13,745 nucleotides of DNA from positions 1 through 13,745 of the forward strand of contig JAENRP010000637.1 in NCBI GenBank assembly GCA_024741835.1. Reading direction: 5' to 3'. The position numbers and the translations under genes are program-made. This document shows positions 8,718 to 13,745 of the stretch, one piece after another. Below the pieces are notes generated by a model. That model made no database searches. It worked only from the letters and a program-made list of their open reading frames with translations, and was not told the DNA's origin. The stretch is from Diplocarpon mali (Eukaryota; Ascomycota; Leotiomycetes; Helotiales; Drepanopezizaceae). The stretch's first letter is position 1; each line of letters starts with the position of its first letter.

Positions 8718-8915
8718 TATAGTGCGGTCGGCTGGAGGGCCTTTATTAGGTCGCTTAAGAGGCTCGCAGATATAGATGAAGATGATTGATTATATTATTC
8801 TTTAATATATATATGGTAAGGAGACTTTAGAAAGAAAAGGGAAAGTCTATGACTCAGCAGGAGTCACGTGGAGGGTCTCCAGAATAAGTGGAGACTCCGC
8901 CTATTCTGCACGACA
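8718..8915 (-). repeat. 5' LTR of the family 1 Copia element
   Basis: This 198-bp LTR keeps the start TGTCGTGCAG on the minus strand. It should contain the element's promoter in its U3 part. Two small perfect inverted repeats lie in U3: gtctcc/ggagac at 8875-8880 and 8890-8895, and gactc/gagtc at 8851-8855 and 8861-8865. The internal end at 8718 is directly followed by the primer-binding site. Confidence 0.93.
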
Positions 8916-8920
8916 GAAGC
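8916..8920. repeat. Target site duplication GAAGC, right
   Basis: This is the partner of the GAAGC at 1339-1343. Beyond it, the family 2 sequence of copy A resumes with tattgccgtttcaaatag, which matches copy B at 12867-12884 with RIP-type changes only. Confidence 0.9.
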
Positions 8921-8923
8921 TAT

Positions 8924-9316
8924 TGCCGTTTCAAATAGAATTGCGTTTAAAATCAAATAAATTAAATGGTTGAAGGCACTCCTCCTATCGAAAAGTTAAA
9001 ATGATTAAATAGTAGGTATTATAAAAGTATTAAATAGGGAGGAAGTCCTTTTGTCGAAAAGGGTTTTTAGGCTATAACGCAGGGAATTATACCTCTTATG
9101 AAATACAGTAAAGTAAGGAATCATACCTTTTGCAGTATCAAAGGGTTATAAAGCAAGGAATCATACCTTTTGCAATACGGGTTGGCTAAATAGGGAATCA
9201 TACCTCTTATTTGCCAGTTGCTCGCCTTTTACTATAAGTCTCGTTCAACTTCCTACTAATAGTTATAGCATAAGTGCTTTTTAAGGAAAGTTAATAATCT
9301 ATTATCGGTCTATCTA
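8924..9316 (-). promoter_or_regulatory. 5' leader of copy A with four repeated 12-nt motifs
   Basis: The plus strand carries ggaatcatacct or close variants at 9083-9094, 9117-9128, 9157-9168 and 9194-9205, spaced 34, 40 and 37 bases. On the RNA sense strand this is AGGTATGATTCC, so each copy has an upstream AUG. The same four motifs occur in copy B, so they predate the split of the copies. Possible roles are packaging, dimerisation or upstream AUG control; the sequence does not decide. Confidence 0.6.
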
Positions 9317-9328
9317 AGGCTTATAACC
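9317..9328 (-). promoter_or_regulatory. Primer-binding site of copy A
   Basis: The plus strand reads aggcttataacc, adjoining the LTR end at 9329. It is two transitions from the initiator tRNA stretch GGGCTCATAACC. It marks the internal boundary of the LTR, which could not be set from divergence alone. Confidence 0.75.
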
Positions 9329-9524
9329 TATTAAGCTTAAGTAAGTCGGCGCAGTAGGTAAAGGAGGCTTTTAAAGGTCGATAGTCGATATATTAATAAG
9401 AGTTAAGGAAGGAAGGTTTACCCCTTTCTTCCCTATAGCTATATACGTATTAATATCCTACTGACTAAGCAGTAGGATCATATGATAATATATCAGAGTG
9501 ATAGCTGTATCACCTATCTTAATA
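9329..9524 (-). repeat. 5' LTR of family 2 copy A
   Basis: At 196 bp it matches the copy B LTR (195 bp), with about a dozen transitions and one 1-base indel. Minus-strand ends are TATT...AATA, from an inferred TG...CA. U3 holds two hairpins: a 9-bp stem atcctactg/cagtaggat (9455-9463 and 9470-9478) and a 6-bp stem gtgata/tatcac (9498-9503 and 9508-9513). Confidence 0.85.
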
Positions 9525-9949
9525 GGTATCTTCTAATTCTAAGTCTTTATTCCTCTTTAAAGGCATAGGTTCGGCTATAGGTTCTATAGGCTTATTATTT
9601 AAAGAACCGCTTTCTAATAGTAAAGGCTTATTATTACTTATACCTATTTTAAGAATATCCTTTACTATAGGTACTTTAATTAAAGGGATAATAATATTAA
9701 AGTTATTTTATACTTTAAGTAGTTCGCAGATAATAGGAATAGTCTATTTAGCCTTTAGGCAATTAGTAGGTCGTCGATCAGCAGGTACGCTTAATATACC
9801 TAAGCTAAGAGAGAGGGGTTATTAATTCGGCTTAATAGTATTACTATCGACTAGTATACCTTACGAATCTCTAAGTATATAAAGCTTTAAGGATAGCTCC
9901 CCTTTATTTCGAGATTTATTAAATTTAACTATTAAAGATATAATTACTT
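9525..9949 (-). pseudogene. Integrase C-terminus and linker, cut at the copy A LTR
   Basis: The frame continues through VKFNKSRNKGELSLKLYILRDS (expected SRDV-KFNE-type block), a Pro/Asn-rich stretch and KRNKDLELEDT right to the LTR edge at 9525. No RT motif is present. This is what an insertion into the hinge between integrase and RT would leave. Confidence 0.7.
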
Positions 9950-10800
9950 GCCTTAGATCTAGTGCGTATACTATCTATTGCTTTATTATCTATTTAATAT
10001 ACTTAATAAATATATACTATTTACCTCAATCTATTAGCTTCTTACTCTTTATACCTATAGGCTAAGACTTTAAGCTAATATAAAAGTAGTAGACGCTTCT
10101 AAAGACGTAGATATAGTCTAAGCTTAGTTTCTATTTAAAATATACCTTATATAGTAATATTCGGGTACTATTAACTATTAGTCTACTACCTATTCTATTT
10201 CGCAAGTATACGTCTACTTTAATCGCAAGGTCTTAGAATTCTAATAGTAGGTTAGCATCTTGCAATAGAGCGCAATAGTTAATCTCTACTTGCTAAATGC
10301 TTCGCTTAGCGATACCATTCTAATAAAAACCTTTATATATTACAATTGGTTTATAATAAACTCCTTATTTTACCTATTTGTTAAGCTTTACCTTAATCTC
10401 TAATATATTATTAGACCTAATAGCTATTAGCTTTAACTAAGTCTAGTATTCCTCTATTACTTTTTAAGTTTCTAGCTTTTCTATAAGCTTAAATTTAGTC
10501 TTAGTATAAATAGTCTATATCTGCTAAGTAGAGTTATCTATTATTTAAAAAAACCAATTATTTCCTTTAATTAAGGTTATAAATAGTCTAGTAGTATTAA
10601 TAAATATTAGTGCTAATATCGAATCTTTTTATAAACTAAGCTTAATTTATATCCGATTTTAAAGTTTTATTAACTTGCAAATTCGGCATATAAAGCGATC
10701 CTTTAGTACTTAGATCTTCTGTTTTAGGATCAAGACCTTATATAAGCCCTTTAATTTCTTTAGCCTTAGATGCGCGAATCTTCTATATATTAGCTAATAC
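9950..10800 (-). pseudogene. Pre-integrase and integrase, family 2 copy B
   Basis: LIYRRFAHLRLKKLKGL and RFICRICK form the HHCC zinc region. The core reads IFINTTRLF, NNWFF-stop-IIDNST, IAIRSNNILEI, GVYYKPIVIYKGFY-stop-NGIAKRSI and LLLEF-stop-DLAIKVDVYLRNRI. The catalytic positions are Asn at 10596-10598, Asn at 10410-10412 and Lys at 10305-10307 where Asp, Asp and Glu are expected. The spacings (62 and 35 codons) fit Copia integrase. Each loss is one G to A. Confidence 0.88.
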
Positions 10801-10905
10801 CTTAATAGGCTTTTAGCTTCTAATAGCTTTAGTAGCCTATTATCAATCGATACTTTATTATTAGCAACTAGAAAGGACTAATAATAGCAGTTTAAGGTTT
10901 TGCCG

Positions 10906-11361
10906 TTTTCCAATTATAAGCCTAGCTTAAGAGTCGTTTTTAGTAAAACCGCAAGATCTACTTGCGGTCCTAGCTTAAGAGTCGATTTCTTAAAAATAGT
11001 AAGATCCACTTGCAGTCCTGGCTTAGGAGTCGTTTTTAACGAATTTGCGAATTTCACTTGCGATCCTAGCCTAAGAGTTATCATTAGCGAATCTATAGAA
11101 TCCACTTGCAGTCCTAGCTTAAGAGTTATTTCTACTAAATTCACTTATAATCCTAGCTTAAGAGTCACCTTTAAGGATATATTACATTCTACTTATAGTC
11201 TTAGCTTAAGAGTTATTTTCGCGAATTTTACTTGCAATCCTAGCTTAAGAGTCCATTTATTCTCCTTATCCTCGCTTAATTATATTAGGGCAAAGAGTGC
11301 ACTTTCCTTAAAGGAATCCACTTATAGGTCTAGCCTAGGAGTCAATTTTTATAATATCACC
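10906..11361 (-). repeat. Nine-unit in-frame coding tandem repeat between protease and integrase
   Basis: Units start on the plus strand at 10921, 10969, 11017, 11065, 11113, 11152, 11200, 11239 and 11329, giving lengths 48, 48, 48, 48, 39, 48, 39 and 90. All are multiples of three. In the polyprotein frame a unit reads like TLKLGLQVDSIDSLMI (16 residues), with a 13-residue variant. The frame is continuous with the protease upstream and RFAHLRLKKLKGL of the pre-integrase region downstream. The array therefore expanded inside coding sequence. The plus strand also gives a 158-codon open frame here, judged a shadow. A function is not evident. Confidence 0.8.
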
Positions 11362-11519
11362 TTTAAGATAATATAAAGTCTATCTTTAATTTTAACTTTA
11401 AAAATCACTTTATAGTTATTATTTATAAATCATATAAATTGATTATTAAAAACTCCTATACAATTCAACTTTATATAGATTTTATAGCTAAATAAAAGAT
11501 TAATACTTAAGCTAAGTAT

Positions 11520-11720
11520 AAAGAGAACATTTTATAAAAGGAAAGAAATGCTAATAACATTTATCTCTACTATACCTATCGAGTCTATATATAACCTTCT
11601 ACTACCAACTTTAATAAAGCGCCTTTTTATTTTAATAAGCAGGCCTTTAAATAAGTAGGGTTTATTAATTATATATACTATATAACTAATATTACTATAC
11701 CAGTCGGATTTAAAGATCTT
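11520..11720 (-). pseudogene. Aspartic protease, family 2 copy B
   Basis: FKSDWYSNISYIVYIINKPYLF is the active-site block (expected W-Y-x-D-T-G), and KVGSRRLYIDSIG and NVLFIL are the downstream landmarks. The catalytic triplet reads N-I-S at 11685-11693. The Asp and Gly losses fit G to A on the coding strand. Confidence 0.83.
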
Positions 11721-11779
11721 ATAAAGATCGGCTTTTAAAATATAAGCATCTTTATTATAATTATTATTTAAATTATCAA

Positions 11780-12869
11780 AAGTGGATTTAGATTTAGATA
11801 ACCTACTATTATTATTAAAGGTATCTGCTAAAGTTTTAGCTAAATAGCCTTTTCCTTTGCCTTTGCCTTTCCTTAATAGTTGCGGCCTTTAGTAGGATAA
11901 GGGCAGTTTACTTCTTAACTTCTACTTCAATTGATTTTTAATATTAAAGCTAATAACTATATTAATCAGTTGCCTTTTAACTTTATAATTAGTAATATTA
12001 TAAGCACTATTATAGAAGTAGCATCCTCGATAAGCTTAAGGGCTTATCCCGCGCTCCTTCCTCTTCTTAAGCTTATTGTTGCCCTATAATGCAGCATTTG
12101 CCAATTTAAAGCATCCTTTAAGGTCTTGCTTAACAATTTGAAGGAAGTCGATCTTCTTATAGATCTTAAGGTTAGGTTAAACGAAAAGAGATTATTTCGC
12201 AATAGCGAACTTAAAAGGGAGGCTATTAAGTAGGAAACTAAAAAGCTAAGTTTCTTTAAAAGTTATAGCTATCCTAGGATCTGCGGCTCTTACTCTCCTC
12301 TTTACTTTATATAATATAAACTAAGCAGAGTCTATATTTATATCTATATCCTTACTATCTTTATCTTTTCTATACTAAAATAAAGTAATCTACTATAGTA
12401 GATACTAGGTATTAAAGGCAGTTATTTAAAAGTATTTTACTTTTAAAGTATCCTATCTTATCTTTATATTATTATAAACTTAAATAAAATCTTAATCTTT
12501 ATCGCTTAAACCTCTATTAATCTTAAGCTTATATTTAATTAAGGCCAGCCTATACTCCTTCTCCTTTTCTATATTTAAAATCTACCTTTAGGATTCTCGG
12601 TTATTATCTATTAAGGCTTTTAAGCTAAGCTTATTTAGTATATCTAGCAAATCCTTAGCAATTATATTAGCTATTAAAGTAGAAGTAGACGAATTAGTAA
12701 AGGGAGTATAAGGGGCTATTCTTATATATTTAATAAGTGTCTTTTAAATCACTATTTTAATGCCTTTGCTCTTAAAGTAAAGCTTTAAATCGTCGAACTA
12801 TTATTGCCAGTTCTTTTAAGAGAGTTAGAGGTCTTTAGGTCTAGTGTTTCGATCAGAATCGGAAGCTAT
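11780..12869 (-). pseudogene. Gag with zinc knuckle, family 2 copy B
   Basis: The reading is FDDLKLYFKSKGIKIVI, KTLIKYIRIAPYTPFTNSS, INRGLSDKD, KVKRRVRAADPRIAITFKET and LFSFLLNSLPFKFAIAKRS, close to copy A. A knuckle-like CYFYNSAYNITNY starts at 12023. Together with copy A it suggests C-x2-C-x3-H-x4-C with Tyr from Cys or His by transition. A Lys/Gly-rich stretch follows, with two extra codons relative to copy A. Confidence 0.75.
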
Positions 12870-13259
12870 TGCTATTTCAAATAGAATTGCATTAAAATCA
12901 AAATAAATTAAATAGTTAAAGGCACTCCTATTAAAAAGTCGAAATAATTAAATAGCAGGTATTATAGAAGTATTAAATAGGAAGGAAGTCCTCTTATCGA
13001 AAAGGGTTTTTAAGCTATAATATAAGGAATCATACCTCCTACGAAATATAGTAAAGCAAGGAATCATACCTCTTGCAGTACTAAAGGGTTATAAAGCAAG
13101 GAATCATACCTCTTATAATATAGGTTGGCTAAATAAGGGATCACACCTCCTATTCGCCGATTGCTCGCCTCTTACTATAAGTCTTATTTAACTTCCTATT
13201 AATAGTTGCAGTGCAAGTACTTTCTAAGGGAAGTTAATAATCTATTATCGGTCTAGCCA
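12870..13259 (-). promoter_or_regulatory. 5' leader of copy B with four repeated 12-nt motifs
   Basis: ggaatcatacct occurs at 13026-13037, 13060-13071 and 13100-13111, with a diverged copy (ggatcacacct) at 13138-13148. The order and spacing match copy A. No other element is recognised in these 390 bases. Confidence 0.6.
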
Positions 13260-13271
13260 GGGCTTATAACC
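13260..13271 (-). promoter_or_regulatory. Primer-binding site of copy B
   Basis: gggcttataacc on the plus strand is one CpA to TpA change from the initiator tRNA anticodon stretch GGGCTCATAACC. It abuts the LTR end at 13272. It is the best preserved of the three primer sites, matching 11 of 12 bases. Confidence 0.82.
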
Positions 13272-13466
13272 TATTAAGCTTAAGTAAGTTAGCACAGTAG
13301 GTAAAGGAGGCTTTTAAAGGTCGATAGTCGATATATTAGTAAGAGTTAAGGAAGGAAGGTTACCCCTTTCTTCCTTATAGCTATATATATATTAATATCC
13401 TACTGACTAAGCAGTAGGGTCATATGATAATATATCAGAGTGATAGCTATATCACCTATCTCAATA
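13272..13466 (-). repeat. 5' LTR of family 2 copy B
   Basis: This 195-bp LTR is the partner of 9329-9524. The outer edge is set by loss of similarity to copy A after caata at 13466. The hairpins cctactg/cagtagg (13399-13405 and 13412-13418) and gtgata/tatcac (13440-13455) are kept. A 5-bp duplication, if present, would be ttata at 13467-13471, with its partner left of the window. Confidence 0.85.
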
Positions 13467-13745
13467 TTATATATAGTATAATATGATTACAAAGAGCTAG
13501 TCCAACAGCCACTCCCTACTGCTAGACGTACTATATTTGCAAGCCTCTTTCAACCTTATAAGGTAGAGTTGTACTATAGTACCGCGTAGGTCTGGGCACC
13601 CTGGTATAAGAAAATGATAATAGTGCCTAGTATATAGCTATAATAGCTTAGAAGCTTATTACTTAGCTACTTAGGTCCGCGACACGCTTCCTATTATCTC
13701 TAGAGGTAACTAGCTTATTACGCTAGTACTTAGTCTTAGGGACTC
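13467..13745. other. Right flank; nothing recognised
   Basis: These 279 bases are less AT-extreme than the elements and share no repeat with the rest of the window. I see no open frame of note, no tRNA and no LTR terminus. It could be host intergenic DNA or another old transposon. Confidence 0.5.

Larger units (their letters stand above)
1344..8915 (-). mobile_element. Complete family 1 Ty1/Copia LTR retrotransposon, nested in copy A
   Basis: This is a full-length but dead Copia element of 7572 bp read on the minus strand. It has 198-bp LTRs at both ends, a 5-bp target duplication GAAGC on each side, an initiator-Met tRNA type primer site inside the right LTR, and a short purine tract inside the left LTR. 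The domain order gag, protease, integrase, RT, RNase H is diagnostic of Copia, because integrase precedes RT. The element splits the gag start of an older family 2 Copia copy. The uninterrupted version of that site is visible at 12861-12870 in copy B, which confirms the insertion point. An extra 1.4 kb with antisense coding potential lies between pol and the 3' LTR. Stops and active-site losses show it is inactive. Confidence 0.93.
8916..9524 (-). mobile_element. Family 2 Copia copy A, 5' LTR, leader and first gag codons
   Basis: This is the right-hand part of copy A, displaced by the family 1 insertion. In minus-strand order it holds a 196-bp 5' LTR (9524-9329), a primer site (9328-9317), a leader of about 390 nt with four repeated motifs, and the gag start at about 8923. 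It aligns to copy B at 12862-13466. Confidence 0.88.
9525..12869 (-). pseudogene. Family 2 gag-protease-integrase polyprotein, copy B
   Basis: Anchors in gag (12858-12860), zinc knuckle (12021-12023), protease (11691-11693), repeat array, HHCC (10770-10772), integrase core and the last codons at 9525-9527 all share one frame. About 1115 codons therefore carry no frameshift, only point stops. The start is probably the ATA at 12867-12869 (ancestral ATG), giving ASDSDRNTRPKDL. Order: gag (residues 1-370), protease (about 385-490), tandem repeat (about 503-655), pre-integrase and integrase (about 690-970), linker to 1115. The G to A changes remove all catalytic residues I could locate. Confidence 0.85.
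9525..13466 (-). mobile_element. Family 2 Copia copy B (5' LTR to the integrase-RT linker)
   Basis: In minus-strand order it has the 5' LTR, primer site, leader with four motifs, gag, protease, a coding tandem repeat, integrase and part of the linker. RT and RNase H are absent from the window because the copy A LTR begins at 9524. The pol frame is still open at the junction, which points to copy A having inserted here. The remainder of B would then lie left of the window, beyond copy A. A recombination or deletion origin is the alternative. Confidence 0.82.

Noticed and set aside
9083..9205. CRISPR-like array of regularly spaced short repeats
   Set aside because: The four 12-nt motifs lie in the leader of a retrotransposon, are repeated in its second copy, and are too short and few for CRISPR.
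10900..11376. Plus-strand 158-codon open frame of PSLRV-type repeats
   Set aside because: It is antisense to the repeat array, whose minus-strand frame is continuous with protease and integrase. A repeat whose unit is a multiple of three keeps any stop-free frame open on both strands.
9525..13466. Copy B as a naturally RT-less, non-autonomous element
   Set aside because: Interruption by copy A in the linker explains the missing RT more simply. This cannot be settled without the left flank.
13467..13745. Possible further LTR or tRNA in the right flank
   Set aside because: I found no paired terminal repeat, no tRNA cloverleaf pattern and no coding frame.

Overview
The window is a block of nested, long-dead LTR retrotransposons from a filamentous ascomycete (Pezizomycotina) type of genome. 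No intact host gene is visible. Almost everything reads on the minus strand as Ty1/Copia gag-pol. The decay is typical of repeat-induced point mutation (RIP): CpA is depleted, TpA is in great excess, Trp and Gln codons have become stops, Asp has become Asn, and repeated copies differ almost only by C/T and G/A transitions. The species cannot be named from the sequence.

There are two Copia families and three nested levels. Family 2 copy B (9525-13466) has its 5' LTR at 13272-13466. It reads leftward through gag, protease and integrase and stops in frame in the integrase-RT linker at 9525. There it abuts the 5' LTR (9329-9524) of family 2 copy A. Copy A's leader and gag-protease occupy 8916-9328 and 1-1343 and run off the left edge. 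Copy A is split at the very start of gag by a complete family 1 Copia element (1344-8915), with 198-bp LTRs at each end and the 5-bp duplication GAAGC. All three elements point the same way. Each has a primer-binding site matching the anticodon region of initiator-Met tRNA, which implies half-tRNA priming.

The family 1 element has one gag-pol frame from 8512 to 2999 (1838 codons including the terminal stop) without any frameshift, in the order gag, zinc knuckle, protease, integrase, RT, RNase H. Between RNase H and its 3' LTR lies about 1.4 kb of extra sequence. It holds a GC-rich antisense (plus-strand) decayed reading frame with a cysteine motif, an Ala/Pro-rich tract and a basic, helical-looking C-terminus. 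I do not recognise this family. It is the most interesting item in the window.

The family 2 polyprotein in copy B is also one unbroken frame (12869 to 9525) apart from point stops. It carries nine tandem units of 13, 16 or 30 codons inserted between the protease and the pre-integrase region, an arrangement I do not know from canonical Copia proteins. The 5' leader of family 2 has four copies of a 12-nt motif, present in both copies. The last 279 bases (13467-13745) are flanking sequence in which I recognise nothing.
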